Origin: Papillibacter cinnamivorans DSM 12816
GTDB lineage: Bacteria > Bacillota > Clostridia > Oscillospirales > Oscillospiraceae
Direction: 5' to 3'
NCBI RefSeq assembly: GCF_900176335.1
Contig: NZ_FWXW01000003.1
Coordinates: 310,001-374,000, forward strand
Length of the DNA: 64,000 nt
Shown here: positions 26,387-37,040 of the stretch, in pieces
Position numbering within the stretch: the first letter of the stretch is position 1
Layout: every line of letters starts with the position of its first letter
Position numbers and translations under genes: made by a program
The notes under the pieces: generated by a model
What the model saw: only the letters and a program-made list of their open reading frames with translations
Database searches by the model: none
Told to the model about the DNA's origin: nothing

Positions 26387-28972
26387 ATGAGTCAGAATCC
26401 TAAGAATCCGGATATTTCTTATAAAGACCAGACCGTCGTCCAGGTGGATCTGGAGAAAGAAATGAAAAAATCCTATATCGACTACGCCATGTCGGTCATC
26501 GTGGGCCGGGCCCTGCCGGACGTGCGGGACGGGCTGAAGCCCGTACACCGCCGGATCCTCTACACCATGTACGAGGACGGGCTCACTTCCGACAAGGGCT
26601 TCCGCAAATCCGCCACCACGGTGGGCGCCGTGCTGGGCAGCTACCACCCCCACGGGGACGCGTCGGTCTACGACGCCCTGGTACGCCTTGCCCAGGACTT
26701 TTCCCTGCGGTATCCCCTGGTGGAGGGCCACGGCAACTTCGGTTCCATCGACGGGGATCCTCCCGCGGCCTACCGGTATACCGAGGCCCGGATGGCAAAG
26801 ATCGCAAATGAGATGCTCCGGGACATCGAAAAGGAGACCATCGACTACATTCCCAACTTTGACGAGCGGAAGCGAGAGCCCGTGGTACTGCCTTCCCGGT
26901 TCCCCAATCTGCTGGTGAACGGCTCGGCGGGCATCGCCGTGGGCATGACCACCAACATCCCGCCCCACAACCTGGGAGAGGTGATCGACGCCACCGTCTG
27001 CGTCCTGGAAAACCCCGAGGCGGACCTGGAAGATTTGATGGAGCACATCAAGGGGCCGGATTTTCCCACGAAGGGCATCATCATGGGCCGCTCCGGCATT
27101 CGGGCGGCTTACGCCACGGGCAGGGGCAGGCTTTGTGTCCGGGCCCGGACGGAAATGGAAGAGTTCGGACAGAACCGGACCCGGATCATCGTAACCGAGC
27201 TTCCTTATCAGGTGAACAAGGCGCGGCTCATCGAGACCATCGCCGAGCACGTGAAGGAAAAGCGGCTGGACGGCATTTCGGGACTCCGGGATGAATCCGA
27301 CCGGGACGGCATGCGGATCGTTATCGAGCTCAAGCGGGAGGCAAATCCCCAGGTGGTGCTCAACCGGCTGTTCGCATCCACCCAGATGCAGTCCACCTTC
27401 GCGGTGGTGCTGCTGGCTCTGGTAAACAACCAGACGCAGCCGAAGGTTCTGACCCTGCGGCAGATTCTGGACGAATATATCGCTTTCCAGGAGGAGGTCA
27501 TCGTCCGGCGCACCCGGTTCGATCTCCGGAAAGCCCAGGAGCGGGCGCACCTGCTGGAAGGCCTCATGATCGCCGAGGAGAACATAGACGAGGTCATCCA
27601 GATTATCCGAACCAGCTACGACAACGCCAAGGAACGCCTCATGGAGCGGTTTTCCCTCTCGGAAATCCAGGCCCAGGCCATACTGGACCTGAAGCTGGGC
27701 CGCCTGCAGGGGCTGGAGCGGGAAAAGATCGAAGAGGAATACCGGGAATTGCAGAAGAAGATCGCCTATTACCAGGAGCTTCTCTCCTCGGAGCAGATGC
27801 TCAAGGGCGTCCTCAAAACCGAGCTTCTGGAGATCAAGGATAAATACGGCGACGAGCGCCGGACGGAAATCAGCGTGGTGGACGACGAGATCGACATCGA
27901 GGATCTTATCGAGGAAGAGGAGTGCGTGTACACCCTCACCAACGCCGGGTACATCAAGCGCATGCCCGCCAGCACCTACCGGGCGCAGCGCCGGGGCGGC
28001 CGGGGCATTACGGCCATGACCACCCGGGAGGAGGACTATGTGGAGACGCTGTTCATCGCCTCCACCCACGACCACATCCTGTTCTTCACCAACACGGGAA
28101 AGGTGCACCGGAAGAAGGGGTACCAGATTCCGGAAGCGGGCCGGACGGCCAAGGGGACCAACATCATCAATATCCTGCCCATAGAGCAGAACGAAAAGGT
28201 CACGGCCATGATCCACGTGCGGGAGTTCTCCGAGGACATCTTCCTCGTGATGGTCACCCGGTTCGGCACCGTCAAGCGGCTCGAGCTCAACCAGCTGAAC
28301 ACCGCACGGCGCGCCGGGATAAGGGCTATCACCCTGGAGGAGGGGGATGAGCTCATTTCGGTGCGGCAGACGGACGGATGCCAGAACATCATCATCGGGA
28401 CCCACGAGGGCATGGCCATCTGTTTCAAGGAGACCGACGTGCGCACCATGGGGAGAGATGCCTACGGCGTGCGGGGCATCCGGCTGCGCGAGGAGGACTT
28501 TGTCGTGGGCGCGGCCCGCACCTGCGAAGGCGGAACCCTCCTCACCGTCACGGAAAACGGCTACGGCAAGCGCACACCTCTGGAGGAATACCTGCGCAGC
28601 GGCGGCGAGGAGGAAGAAAACAGCGAAACGGAGCCGGACCGCCAGCCCCAGAAGCGCGGCGGCATGGGCCTGAAAAATTACAACATCACGGATAAAACCG
28701 GCAAAGTGGCGGCCATCAAGGTCGTGCGGGACGAGGACGACGTCATGATCATCTCGGACGACGGCACCATCATCCGGATGGCGGCTTCCGACATCAACGT
28801 GTACGGCCGGGCTACCCAGGGGGTCATCCTCATGCGGCTGCAGGAAGGCGTGCGCGTCATCTCTCTGGCCAGGACGGAGCGGGAGGAAGAGTGCGACTCC
28901 TGCTGTCAGGAGGATACCGGAGAACCGGAAGATCCTTCCGCGGAGGGCGGAGAGGACAGACCGCAGGCGTAA
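26387..28972 (+). CDS. gyrA: DNA gyrase subunit A
   Basis: An 861-residue GyrA. The breakage-reunion domain has the catalytic Tyr131 in [10 protein letters not shown]. The quinolone-resistance region reads [10 protein letters not shown] (87-96), with Ala92 where E. coli has Ser83. The C-terminal pinwheel carries the GyrA box as QRRGGRG, which identifies gyrase rather than topoisomerase IV. A short acidic and polar insert ([15 protein letters not shown]) interrupts the sixth-blade region and the tail is acidic. It follows gyrB by 76 bp and is followed closely by rnhA. Confidence 0.98.
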   Translation: MSQNPKNPDISYKDQTVVQVDLEKEMKKSYIDYAMSVIVGRALPDVRDGLKPVHRRILYTMYEDGLTSDKGFRKSATTVGAVLGSYHPHGDASVYDALVRLAQDFSLRYPLVEGHGNFGSIDGDPPAAYRYTEARMAKIANEMLRDIEKETIDYIPNFDERKREPVVLPSRFPNLLVNGSAGIAVGMTTNIPPHNLGEVIDATVCVLENPEADLEDLMEHIKGPDFPTKGIIMGRSGIRAAYATGRGRLCVRARTEMEEFGQNRTRIIVTELPYQVNKARLIETIAEHVKEKRLDGISGLRDESDRDGMRIVIELKREANPQVVLNRLFASTQMQSTFAVVLLALVNNQTQPKVLTLRQILDEYIAFQEEVIVRRTRFDLRKAQERAHLLEGLMIAEENIDEVIQIIRTSYDNAKERLMERFSLSEIQAQAILDLKLGRLQGLEREKIEEEYRELQKKIAYYQELLSSEQMLKGVLKTELLEIKDKYGDERRTEISVVDDEIDIEDLIEEEECVYTLTNAGYIKRMPASTYRAQRRGGRGITAMTTREEDYVETLFIASTHDHILFFTNTGKVHRKKGYQIPEAGRTAKGTNIINILPIEQNEKVTAMIHVREFSEDIFLVMVTRFGTVKRLELNQLNTARRAGIRAITLEEGDELISVRQTDGCQNIIIGTHEGMAICFKETDVRTMGRDAYGVRGIRLREEDFVVGAARTCEGGTLLTVTENGYGKRTPLEEYLRSGGEEEENSETEPDRQPQKRGGMGLKNYNITDKTGKVAAIKVVRDEDDVMIISDDGTIIRMAASDINVYGRATQGVILMRLQEGVRVISLARTEREEECDSCCQEDTGEPEDPSAEGGEDRPQA

Positions 28973-29007
28973 GCCGGAGCGCCGCGAGGCGCGGGAAGAA
29001 AGGCAAG

Positions 29008-29457
29008 ATGAGGAAAGAGGTAAAAATCTACACCGACGGAGCCTGCTCGGGGAACCCGGGACCGGGAGGCTGGGGGGCAATCCTCCGCTATAACAGCGTG
29101 GAAAAGGAGCTGTCCGGCGGCGAAGCCCGCACCACCAACAACCGCATGGAGCTTAGGGGGATCCTCGCCGCCCTGGAGGCTTTGAAAGAGCCCTGCGATG
29201 TGGAGCTGTTTTCCGATTCTCAATATGTGGTGAAGGCGATGTGCGAGGGCTGGGCCAGACGCTGGAAGGCAAATGGCTGGATGCGGAACAAAAAGGATCC
29301 CGCCCTCAACGCGGATCTCTGGGAAAGCCTGCTTGATTTATGCCAGATCCACCGCGTGACCTTCCGCTGGGTCAAGGGGCACGCGGAAAATCCCTACAAC
29401 AACCGCTGTGATGCCCTGGCGGTGGCAGAAAGCAAAAAGTTTACGGGGACACTATAA
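29008..29457 (+). CDS. rnhA: Ribonuclease HI
   Basis: A 149-residue type 1 RNase H that cuts RNA in RNA-DNA hybrids. The DEDD metal ligands are seen in [28 protein letters not shown] and NNRCDALA. The ATG with GAAAGGC upstream is used; the frame continues open into gyrA but that part is a shadow. It is the last gene of the gyrBA transcript. Confidence 0.96.
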   Translation: MRKEVKIYTDGACSGNPGPGGWGAILRYNSVEKELSGGEARTTNNRMELRGILAALEALKEPCDVELFSDSQYVVKAMCEGWARRWKANGWMRNKKDPALNADLWESLLDLCQIHRVTFRWVKGHAENPYNNRCDALAVAESKKFTGTL

Positions 29458-29466
29458 TTAAAAAAG

Positions 29467-29500
29467 GCAGCGCCGCTTCCCAAAAGGGAAGCGGCGCTGC
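29467..29500. terminator. Bidirectional terminator between rnhA and the GNAT gene
   Basis: Perfect 15-bp stem GCAGCGCCGCTTCCC/GGGAAGCGGCGCTGC with AAAA loop. The minus strand has a T6 run after the stem; the plus strand has only AAACTTTT. Confidence 0.88.
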
Positions 29501-29560
29501 AAACTTTTATATTGAGTAAAGAAATGTCCGAAAGCGCGGTTCGCTTTGGCACAAGGAGCG

Positions 29561-30187
29561 TCAGCGGACCATGCAGTACTGCCTGAGCCGCTTTTCCTGC
29601 TGAAGGACGTTCACGAGCCGGAAGCCGTAATGCTGGTACATGCCCACGTTTTTCGTATTGTGGGTTTCCAGGGAAAGAGACAGACCCTGAGAATCGGCAT
29701 ACTGAAGAACGCTTTTCATCAGCCGGCTGGACACACCCTGCCCGCGGGCGGAGGGACGGACGGCAAAATAGACGATGTGCATCCGTCGCTGGTTTCCCAG
29801 CTCGTCAGTCCAGGCGGAATCCCAGAAGGGTTTCCCCCGGAAAAAACGGAGGAGGGTTTTCAGGGAAAAATCCTCCCGGATCAGCACCAGGGCGATTTTC
29901 AGAATGTAAAACGCCTCGCAGACATAGTAGCGCACCGGGTCGTATTCCTCGGTTTCGTCGGAAACGATGATGATTCCATTCAGCGCGGGACCGTCCGCAT
30001 ATACCTCACAGGTTTCAAAAAGCTCATCCAGATCGCAGCTGAAAATTTCCGGCAGCAGTTTATTTCGTATCTTGCTCTGCGGGATCAGTTGACAATACAG
30101 AGGATCTTTGCTGAAGCACTCCGTCAGAAGAGTCACCAGCTTATCCTCATCCGCCTTTTGCACACGATATAAGTCCGGGTCTTTCAA
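29561..30187 (-). CDS. GNAT-family N-acetyltransferase
   Basis: About 208 residues from a TTG preceded by AAGGTGA at nine bases; a GTG four codons upstream is the alternative. The C-terminal half has the GNAT acetyl-CoA loop VRPSARGQGVSSRLMKSVL (pattern R-x-x-G-x-G/A), the preceding beta strand MHIVYFAV, and LSLSLETHNTKNVGMYQHYGF, the motif B typical of the family. The N-terminal half is longer than in minimal GNATs. Substrate unknown. It is a single-gene unit with its own promoter and terminator. Confidence 0.88.
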   Translation of the reverse strand: MKDPDLYRVQKADEDKLVTLLTECFSKDPLYCQLIPQSKIRNKLLPEIFSCDLDELFETCEVYADGPALNGIIIVSDETEEYDPVRYYVCEAFYILKIALVLIREDFSLKTLLRFFRGKPFWDSAWTDELGNQRRMHIVYFAVRPSARGQGVSSRLMKSVLQYADSQGLSLSLETHNTKNVGMYQHYGFRLVNVLQQEKRLRQYCMVR

Positions 30188-30298
30188 AATTTCACTCACC
30201 TTTATATTTGTTGGGGCCGGTAAGGCGAGTATTGCTAGGTCATACTCCCACTCCTACTTTCGTCTCTGCCGGAGGGAAGCCGTTTTCTGGATGATTTC

Positions 30299-30327
30299 AT
30301 TATACATGCTAAAATTTAACAAAGCAA
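30299..30327 (-). promoter_or_regulatory. Promoter of the GNAT gene
   Basis: Minus strand TTGCTT, 17-bp spacer, TATAAT. The ~100-base leader contains the hairpin GAGTAT/ATACTC (plus-strand 30211-30245 region) but no riboswitch class I recognise. Confidence 0.72.
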
Positions 30328-30952
30328 AGCGGCCCAAACCTCCGGTTTGCACATAAACCGCGCCAAAACTGCACGCGGCGGATCCGGCCTGAAAAAGTAT
30401 GAGGATATCTCTTTATTTCTCTTTCATTCTCTCGTATTCTCGCCGGTTTACATTTTCGGGCTCTCCGAAGCAGGCGGAGGGAGGGGGGGACAAGTTTACA
30501 AAATATTCATATTGACTTCATGATTTGGCCGTAAATGTTGGATATGATACAGACAGAGTTAAAGAAAGCGGTGATGCGTATCGAGGAAGTTCCGTTTTAT
30601 TTTCTGAAAGCTCAGACAATACCCCTCCAAAAACTCAATACCTCATCAACACTTTACAGAACAACACAAACCTAGCAACGCGAAGATTCCGGCCAGCCGA
30701 CAGGCGGGGATCTTCGCGTTTCATATAACGGATATCCCGGGAAAGAGCAGGCGGGATTCAAATTTTTTCGGGATATGCGGAACTTTCCGCGCGGCCGTTT
30801 CGTCTTTTCATTATTAGGGCAGGACAATACGGCGGGACGGTTTCTCTTCCGTGCGGTCCGAGCTGTATCAAATGTATTTAAAAACAGCGGATTCATCGGT
30901 TCCGCCGCGGCGCTGCGACCCTTGCATTTATTCATCAAGGGGGAAGGACATC
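30328..30952. other. Intergenic stretch with an AT-rich transcript-like block
   Basis: No convincing gene. From about 30490 to 30680 base composition falls well below the neighbours. A TTG-initiated frame of 67 codons (30525-30728) is open but has no ribosome binding site and no family resemblance. The block ends in a hairpin CGCGAAGAT/ATCTTCGCG (about 30679-30719) followed by TTTC, as if a small RNA ended there. The last 200 bp precede the lipoprotein gene. Confidence 0.4.
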
Positions 30953-31414
30953 TTGAGGAAAAACCTGATTTGGCCGGCGGCGGCAATTCTCGGCCTTCTG
31001 GTATCCTGCGCCGGTATTTCTCCAACACCGGGCGCGTCGGGGAGCGCGAACGTCCCGGACGAAACCGGCGTTCTGGTTATTATCGAGAGTCTGGATTCTT
31101 CAAAAAGCGAAATATCCTTCGACAGGCTGGAATGGATCTCCGCAACGGACACGGAACGGATCCGCGAGCTGGGCCTGGACCCGGAAGCCGATTTCCCCAA
31201 CGACTATTACATATATAACGAGACGGAGGAAGTCGAAACACTCCCCCTTTCCAAGGACGCGAAGCTGTCCGTCCTGGATCCGGAAAATCCCGCGAGCACA
31301 AAGGAGATCAGCGCCGAGGCGCTGTCCAAAAACCTGGGGAGCTATCCGGGACTCTACCGAATTACCGTTGAAAGCGGCGCGGTGACAAAGGTGGAGGCGC
31401 AGTACGTACCCTGA
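30953..31414 (+). CDS. Lipoprotein of unknown function
   Basis: A 153-residue secreted lipoprotein starting at TTG after GGGGGAAGGA. The signal peptide MRKNLIWPAAAILGLLVSC ends in an LVSC lipobox with Cys19. A flexible Pro/Ser/Ala linker is followed by one compact acidic domain with ISFDRLEWISATDTERIREL, DYYIYNETEEVETLPL and LYRITVESGAVTKVEAQYV, which looks like an all-beta ligand or inhibitor-type domain. No cysteine or catalytic motif is seen after the lipobox. Single gene closed by a strong terminator. Confidence 0.82.
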   Translation: MRKNLIWPAAAILGLLVSCAGISPTPGASGSANVPDETGVLVIIESLDSSKSEISFDRLEWISATDTERIRELGLDPEADFPNDYYIYNETEEVETLPLSKDAKLSVLDPENPASTKEISAEALSKNLGSYPGLYRITVESGAVTKVEAQYVP

Positions 31415-31455
31415 CACGGGAGAGCCGTCCAACTTTTTTAAATTCGAGATTTATA

Positions 31456-31497
31456 AACTATCCGGCGCCTTTCGGCGCCGGATAGTTTTGTTTTTCT
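31456..31497 (+). terminator. Terminator of the lipoprotein gene
   Basis: Perfect 14-bp stem AACTATCCGGCGCC/GGCGCCGGATAGTT, TTTC loop, then TTGTTTTT. Confidence 0.92.
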
Positions 31498-31557
31498 TAC
31501 GCAGGATAGTATCGCAGACTAAAAACGGGAAACGGGCATACGATCTTATGGCGAGCA

Positions 31558-32094
31558 TCAGACGACACGGAGCGGTTTTTTATAGATCTCCGTGTAGACC
31601 AACCGGCCTCCGATCCGCTCCGATTTCATCAGGCTGAATCCCGATACCGGCATGGAAAGCTGCGGAACCTTTTGGGAAAAGGCTTTTTCGTCAAAGCTTT
31701 CCCCGGGTACTGCCTCCCGGGCAAGGGTCAGGTGCGGGCTGAACCGCCGGTCCTCCAGAGTAAAACCCTCCCGCCTCAGAGCGGCTGACAGATCGGCGTG
31801 GAGAACGGACAGAGCCGGGTTTTCCCCTATGCCCATCCAATAAATGTCCCCGCCGCCTCTGTGAAATTTCCCCAGCCTGTCCAGCTTCAGCGGAAAGGCG
31901 TCTGCCTCCGTCCGGTCCATGACCCGCTCTATGGAGTCCGCCCGGTCTGTTTCCCCCAGAAACACCAGCGTCAGGTGCAGGTTTTCCCTGCGAGTGAAGT
32001 TTGCCCGGCGCATCCGGGGGCGCATGTCTTCCATGATCCTGCACAACTCGTTCTTAATCCGCTCCTCCAGCAGGATCGCGATAAAAAGACGCAT
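31558..32094 (-). CDS. thpR: RNA 2-prime,3-prime-cyclic phosphodiesterase (ThpR/LigT)
   Basis: A 178-residue member of the 2H phosphoesterase family. The two catalytic H-x-T motifs are HLTLVFLG (about 39-46) and HLTLAR (about 122-127), each on its own lobe. The enzyme opens 2-prime,3-prime-cyclic phosphates on RNA. MRLFIAILL is chosen as the start because GGGGGGACCGG precedes it; an upstream Met adds eleven residues. No linked genes suggest the substrate. Confidence 0.93.
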   Translation of the reverse strand: MRLFIAILLEERIKNELCRIMEDMRPRMRRANFTRRENLHLTLVFLGETDRADSIERVMDRTEADAFPLKLDRLGKFHRGGGDIYWMGIGENPALSVLHADLSAALRREGFTLEDRRFSPHLTLAREAVPGESFDEKAFSQKVPQLSMPVSGFSLMKSERIGGRLVYTEIYKKPLRVV

Positions 32095-32306
32095 TTCCGG
32101 TCCCCCCTGCAGGTTGATATTGTCCATTTTCTTAACATTTTACTCTCCCGCAAACCGGAGAGCAAGAAGAAACGGCCGCCGCCCGGACGCGGTTCCGGGA
32201 ATTTCCGCGGGCGGAAGGCTCATATGGAAAACTGCCGTCGGGTTACGTCTTACACGGGAATTTGGGACCCAGAAAAGAAAAACATGGAACAACTGCGATA
32301 AAACGA

Positions 32307-32336
32307 TTGACAATAAAAGGGCGGGGGTGATATTTT
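32307..32336 (+). promoter_or_regulatory. Promoter of the ECF S-component gene
   Basis: TTGACA, 18-bp spacer, TATTTT. It leaves a leader of about 100 bases containing three hairpins in a row: GGCG-CCC/GGG-CGCC, CCGGCG/CGCCGG and GTGAACAGG/CCTGTCAC. No known riboswitch consensus fits. Confidence 0.7.
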
Positions 32337-32444
32337 GATAGCAAGGCGACCCTAAACGGGCGCCGAACATCCCCGCACATCCGGCGAGGCGCCGGCTACA
32401 TTACGTGAACAGGGAATCCTGTCACAAAGATTGGAGCGGTTACC

Positions 32445-33089
32445 ATGGCAAGAAACGACGAGAGCAGAAAGAGGCTCTTGTTCCTGGTTCAGTTTTCCAT
32501 TCTCCTGGCCATTGAAGCCATCGTCTGCTTTACCCCGCTGGGCTCCATCCCGATCCCTCCCCTGGTGGCCACCCTGGGAATGGTTCCCGTCATCATCACG
32601 GCGATCCTGCTGGGGATAGGCCCCGGCGCGGCAATGGGCTTCTTCGCGGGACTTTTCAGTTTTATCGTATGGACATTCATGCCGCCCTCTCCCCTGGCGT
32701 TTGTTTTCACGCCCTTCTATTCCGTGGGGGCGGTTTCCGGAAACTTCTGGAGCCTCGTCATCTGCTTTGTGCCCCGCATTCTGGTGGGCGTGGTGGCCGG
32801 CGTAAGCTTCAAGCTGCTGAACCGGGCATCCAAGAACGGTCCTCTTGTCTATGGGCTCAGCGGCGTGCTGGGGAGCCTTACAAATACGTTTCTGGTTCTC
32901 GGCGGGATCGTTTTGTTCTTCGGGCAGGATTACGCGTCGGTTTTAGGAGTATCCATGGATATCCTGCTGGGCCTTATCAGCGGGACCATCCTCACCAACG
33001 GAATTCCAGAGGCGGTGGTGTCCGCCGTCGTGGCATACGCGGTCTGCCGGCCGCTGCGGAGGTATTCCAGAAACCCCGCCGTCCGATAA
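32445..33089 (+). CDS. ECF transporter S component, substrate unknown
   Basis: A 214-residue membrane protein with about six transmembrane segments. The Arg/Lys-rich start RKRLLFLVQFSILLAIEAIV, SIPIPPLVATLGMVPVIITA and the GPGAAMGFFAGLFSF helix match the ECF_trnsprt group of S components (folate, pantothenate and other vitamin binders). The energising EcfA and EcfT subunits are not in the window, as is usual for group II ECF systems sharing one module. The substrate cannot be read from the sequence; pantothenate-type is one possibility. Confidence 0.85.
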   Translation: MARNDESRKRLLFLVQFSILLAIEAIVCFTPLGSIPIPPLVATLGMVPVIITAILLGIGPGAAMGFFAGLFSFIVWTFMPPSPLAFVFTPFYSVGAVSGNFWSLVICFVPRILVGVVAGVSFKLLNRASKNGPLVYGLSGVLGSLTNTFLVLGGIVLFFGQDYASVLGVSMDILLGLISGTILTNGIPEAVVSAVVAYAVCRPLRRYSRNPAVR

Positions 33090-33121
33090 CGGCCGGAAGC
33101 GTTTCTCAGAAAATGTACAAA

Positions 33122-33154
33122 ACGCCCGTCCGGTATCCCCGGACGGGCGTTTTT
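33122..33154 (+). terminator. Terminator of the ECF S-component gene
   Basis: Perfect 12-bp stem ACGCCCGTCCGG/CCGGACGGGCGT with T5 tail. The following ~220 bp before xfp contain a GATAAA/TTTATC hairpin but no clear promoter. Confidence 0.92.
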
Positions 33155-33379
33155 GAGATAAACCTCCCAAAAACGGATAAACGGATTTATCAATCCCGGG
33201 ATTTCTGATAAACTAATATCAGCAAGCCGAAAGGAATCCATCCGCGCGGGTAATACTATACTGAAACCGTCCGGCATATACCGGCAAATACCCGCGGCCA
33301 TGCCGTTTTCGCTTCAAAACGCGCTAGTCCGGCAAAAACGGCGGGGCAGACGGGAAATTCATCAGGAAGGGAGCACACC

Positions 33380-35827
33380 ATGAAGAAAAAGAACCAGTCG
33401 GAAGAAGCGGCTCTCCTGGAGGTCGAAAAGGTCACGGTACGGCATAAGGAAAGGCCGAGGGCGGCGGATGATTCCCTTTCCCCCGAGCTTCTCCGTAAAA
33501 TGAACGCCTATTGGCGGGCCGCCAATTATCTTTCGGTGGGGCAGCTGTACCTGTACGACAATCCGCTTTTAAAACGGCCGCTGGAACAGGCCCACGTCAA
33601 ACCGCTTACCGTAGGGCACTGGGGAACCACGCCGGGACAAAATTTCATCTATGTCCATTTGAACCGGGTCATCGGCAAGTTCGATCTGGACATGATCTAT
33701 ATCTCCGGGCCCGGGCACGGCGGGCCGGCGCTGGTAGCCAACACATATCTGGAAGGAACCTACAGCGAAGTTTATCCCAACGTCAGTCAGGACGAGGCGG
33801 GACTGAAGCGTCTGTTCAAGCAGTTCTCCTTCCCGGGGGGCATCTCCAGCCATGTGGCGCCCGAGGTCCCGGGTTCCATCCATGAGGGCGGGGAACTGGG
33901 CTATTCCCTGAGCCACGCCTTCGGCGCGGTCCTGGACAACCCGGACCTTATCGCCGCCTGCGTGGTGGGGGACGGAGAGGCGGAAACCGGGCCGCTGGCC
34001 ACCGCGTGGCAGGGAAACAAGTTTTTAAATCCCGTGAGCGACGGGGCGGTCCTTCCCATCCTGCACCTCAACGGTTATAAAATCGCCAACCCCACGATCC
34101 TGGCCCGAATCAGCCACGAGGAGCTGGAGCAGTATTTTCTGGGCTGCGGCTGGAAGCCGTACTTTGTGGAGGGGGACGACCCGGAGAAGATGCACCGGAA
34201 GATGGCGGAAACGCTGGACAAAGCCATGGAGGACATTCTCCGGATTCACAAAAACGCCAGAGACAACGGTGATCCATCCCGCCCCCGCTGGCCCATGATC
34301 GTTTTCCGGTCCCCCAAGGGCTGGACCGGGCCTAAGGAACTGGACGGGGCGCCCATCGAGGGTTCCTTCCGCTCCCATCAGATCCCCATTCCCGTGGACT
34401 CTGCCCATCCCCAGAACGTGAAGCTGCTGGAGTCCTGGATGAAGAGCTACCATCCGGAGGAGCTTTTCGATGAGGACGGCCGGTTTCTCCCCGAGCTGGC
34501 GGCTCTCGCCCCCAGGGGAGAGCGGCGGATGGGCGCCAACCCCCACGCCAACGGCGGGGCTCTTCTCCGGGAGCTGCGCATGCCCGATTTCCGGGAGCAC
34601 GCGGTGAAGGTCCCGGCCCCGGGCTCCGTAAAGGCCCGGGACACGCTGACTCTGGCGGGTTTTCTGCGGGAAGTGGTAAGGCTCAACATGCCCCAGAAGA
34701 ATTTCCGTATTTTCAGCCCGGACGAGACCCTCTCCAACCAGCTGCGTCCCGTTTTCGAGGTGACCGACCGGCAGTGGAACGCGCTGACGGAGAAAAACGA
34801 CGAGTATCTGAACCCCTACGGCCGCGTTATCGACTCCATGCTCAGCGAGCACATGTGCGAGGGATGGCTGGAGGGATATCTTCTCACCGGACGGCACGGC
34901 CTGTTCAACTGCTACGAGGCCTTTATCCGGATCATCGACTCCATGTTCAGCCAACACGCCAAATGGCTCAAGGTCACCTCCCAGCTCCCCTGGCGCCGGA
35001 GCATCGCCTCCCTCAACTATCTTCTCACCTCCCATGTCTGGCAACAGGATCACAACGGATTTACCCATCAGGATCCGGGATTCCTGGACCATGTGGCCAA
35101 CAAAAAGGCCGGAGTGGTGCGGCTGTACCTGCCGCCGGACTCCAACTGCCTGCTGTCGGTCTTTGACCACTGCCTGAAAAGCCGGAACCTGGTAAACGTG
35201 GTGGTGGCCAGCAAGCACGAGAGGCCCCAGTGGCTGACCATGGAAGCTGCAATCAAGCACTGCACAGAGGGAATCGGCATCTGGGAATGGGCCAGCAACG
35301 ACAAGGGCGCGGAGCCCGACGTGGTGATGGCCTGCTGCGGCGAGACCCCCACCCTGGAAACCCTGGCCACCGTCATGATTCTCCGGGAGTATCTGCCGGA
35401 CGTAAAGGTCCGGGTGGTGAACGTGGTGGACCTTATGAAGCTACAGCCCAAGTCGGAACACCCCCACGGGCTGAGCGATTCGGACTACGACTCTCTGTTT
35501 ACCAGGGATAAGCCCATCATCTTCGCTTTCCACGGCTACGCCTCGCTGGTCCACGAGTTGACGTACCGGCGGGCCAACAAGAACATCCATGTGCGGGGCT
35601 ACAAGGAGGAGGGCACCATCACCACCGCCTTCGACATGCGGGTGCAGAACGACCTGGACCGGTACCATCTGGCCCAGGATGTGGTGGACCGGCTGCCCTG
35701 GCTGGGAACCCGGGGAGACTATCTCAAGCAGATGGTCCGGGACAAGCTGGTGGAGCACAGGCAGTATATCACCACCCACGGGGAGGATATGCCGGAGGTC
35801 CGCAACTGGAGATGGGAGCCGGCGTAA
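33380..35827 (+). CDS. xfp: Phosphoketolase (xylulose-5-P/fructose-6-P)
   Basis: An 815-residue thiamine-diphosphate enzyme that splits xylulose 5-phosphate (and often fructose 6-phosphate) with phosphate to acetyl phosphate plus glyceraldehyde 3-phosphate or erythrose 4-phosphate. Family signatures include [49 protein letters not shown] and, in the pyrimidine domain, [13 protein letters not shown] and HQDPGFLDH. Length is standard. It is a lone gene with its own terminator. The split transketolase at 58-59.8 kb would supply its substrates. Confidence 0.97.
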   Translation: MKKKNQSEEAALLEVEKVTVRHKERPRAADDSLSPELLRKMNAYWRAANYLSVGQLYLYDNPLLKRPLEQAHVKPLTVGHWGTTPGQNFIYVHLNRVIGKFDLDMIYISGPGHGGPALVANTYLEGTYSEVYPNVSQDEAGLKRLFKQFSFPGGISSHVAPEVPGSIHEGGELGYSLSHAFGAVLDNPDLIAACVVGDGEAETGPLATAWQGNKFLNPVSDGAVLPILHLNGYKIANPTILARISHEELEQYFLGCGWKPYFVEGDDPEKMHRKMAETLDKAMEDILRIHKNARDNGDPSRPRWPMIVFRSPKGWTGPKELDGAPIEGSFRSHQIPIPVDSAHPQNVKLLESWMKSYHPEELFDEDGRFLPELAALAPRGERRMGANPHANGGALLRELRMPDFREHAVKVPAPGSVKARDTLTLAGFLREVVRLNMPQKNFRIFSPDETLSNQLRPVFEVTDRQWNALTEKNDEYLNPYGRVIDSMLSEHMCEGWLEGYLLTGRHGLFNCYEAFIRIIDSMFSQHAKWLKVTSQLPWRRSIASLNYLLTSHVWQQDHNGFTHQDPGFLDHVANKKAGVVRLYLPPDSNCLLSVFDHCLKSRNLVNVVVASKHERPQWLTMEAAIKHCTEGIGIWEWASNDKGAEPDVVMACCGETPTLETLATVMILREYLPDVKVRVVNVVDLMKLQPKSEHPHGLSDSDYDSLFTRDKPIIFAFHGYASLVHELTYRRANKNIHVRGYKEEGTITTAFDMRVQNDLDRYHLAQDVVDRLPWLGTRGDYLKQMVRDKLVEHRQYITTHGEDMPEVRNWRWEPA

Positions 35828-35864
35828 CCGGTTTTATCTTCCGGACTTGCCATAAAAACTTCGA

Positions 35865-35898
35865 AAAGCCCGCGGCGCCATATGACGCCGCGGGCTTT
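35865..35898. terminator. Terminator between xfp and the M42 peptidase gene
   Basis: Perfect 13-bp stem AAAGCCCGCGGCG/CGCCGCGGGCTTT with an eight-base loop; short T or A runs on each side allow either direction. Confidence 0.85.
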
Positions 35899-35954
35899 AA
35901 ACGCGTAAGCATGGAATGAATAAAACGGGAACTCTGGCCGGCGCCCCCCTCAGG

Positions 35955-37040
35955 TTAAAATCCGGCGATGATCTCCGGGGTAAGGGCCTTGGCAAGATCC
36001 ACGGCGAGACGGACGGCGGCTTCAAAATCGTAATAGGAGGTTATGCCGCAGCCGGAGTGAATATACCGCACGGGAACGCCGAGGACAATGGCGGGAATGC
36101 CGTCCAGCGAGGTGTGGATCACCGCGCCATTGTTCCCGCCTCCTTCCCGGACGGAGGACTGCACAGCGAGAGAGGGGTTTTCCGCTAAATCCAGGGCAAA
36201 GCGCTGGAAGCGGGGATTGCAGAGGATGGAACGATCCATAAAGCGCAGCATGGGCCCCTTCTTCAGGGCGGTCTGTATGGCGTAGGGTTCGGTGAAGGTG
36301 TCGTCCGCGGGGCAGCCCTCGAAGACGATTGCCGCCTGGGGTGCCACCTTCCGTACGGCCACCGTGCAGCCGCGCTCCCCCAGCTCCTCCTGGGAGGACA
36401 TGACTCCCACAACGTCCACGGATAGAGGCTCGCCCCGGAGACGGCGCAGCGTCTCCAGCATGGCGGCGCAGCCGATGCGGCAGTCGAAGCTTTTTCCGAT
36501 CATGGTATCGGCGGACGGATCATAGCTGAAGGCGGTGTCCGGCACGGCCGGCTCGCCGATGCGGATGGCGAAGACATCCCGGGCCTCGGCATCCGACACG
36601 GCGCCGACGTCGATTACCAGATCGCGCGCCGTGAGCACGGTACTGCGCTCGGCGCTCGTCATAAAGTGCGGAGGCTTTGAGGCAATCACGCCGCGAATCC
36701 ATTCTCCCCGTGCGTTACGTACCCGTACGCCCGTTCCGGGAAGCGCGGCCTCGTTCCATTCGCCCAGGAGCAGGAAGCGCAGCGTTCCGTTGGGCTTTAT
36801 GGAATGTATCATAAAGCCCACCTCGTCGCTGTGGGCGTCCAGCATGAGCACCGGTCTGCCGCCCCGGTTATACCGGGGCCGGATATAAAGATTACGGAGG
36901 CTGTCCTCGCTGATGTCTGCAAGATCCCGGGCGCAGTTTTTTGCGGCGTTCACCGCCTCGTCCTCAAATCCGGAAGGGCCACGGGCCTCGGATAAAGTGC
37001 GAATCATGGAAAGACATCTTTCGTCCACCGCTGTTTTCAT
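35955..37040 (-). CDS. M42-family metallo-aminopeptidase
   Basis: A 361-residue dinuclear metal aminopeptidase of the M42 (FrvX/PepA-glutamyl) type. Metal and catalytic residues are seen in DAHSDEVGF, KSFDCRIGCA (bridging Asp; the usual DDR or DNR is DCR here), SSQEELGERG (catalytic Glu pair), EGCPADDTF and VPVRYIHS. It trims peptides in the cytoplasm, usually as a dodecamer. GGAGGCGG precedes the ATG. Its promoter is about 320 bp upstream, giving an unusually long leader. Confidence 0.93.
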   Translation of the reverse strand: MKTAVDERCLSMIRTLSEARGPSGFEDEAVNAAKNCARDLADISEDSLRNLYIRPRYNRGGRPVLMLDAHSDEVGFMIHSIKPNGTLRFLLLGEWNEAALPGTGVRVRNARGEWIRGVIASKPPHFMTSAERSTVLTARDLVIDVGAVSDAEARDVFAIRIGEPAVPDTAFSYDPSADTMIGKSFDCRIGCAAMLETLRRLRGEPLSVDVVGVMSSQEELGERGCTVAVRKVAPQAAIVFEGCPADDTFTEPYAIQTALKKGPMLRFMDRSILCNPRFQRFALDLAENPSLAVQSSVREGGGNNGAVIHTSLDGIPAIVLGVPVRYIHSGCGITSYYDFEAAVRLAVDLAKALTPEIIAGF

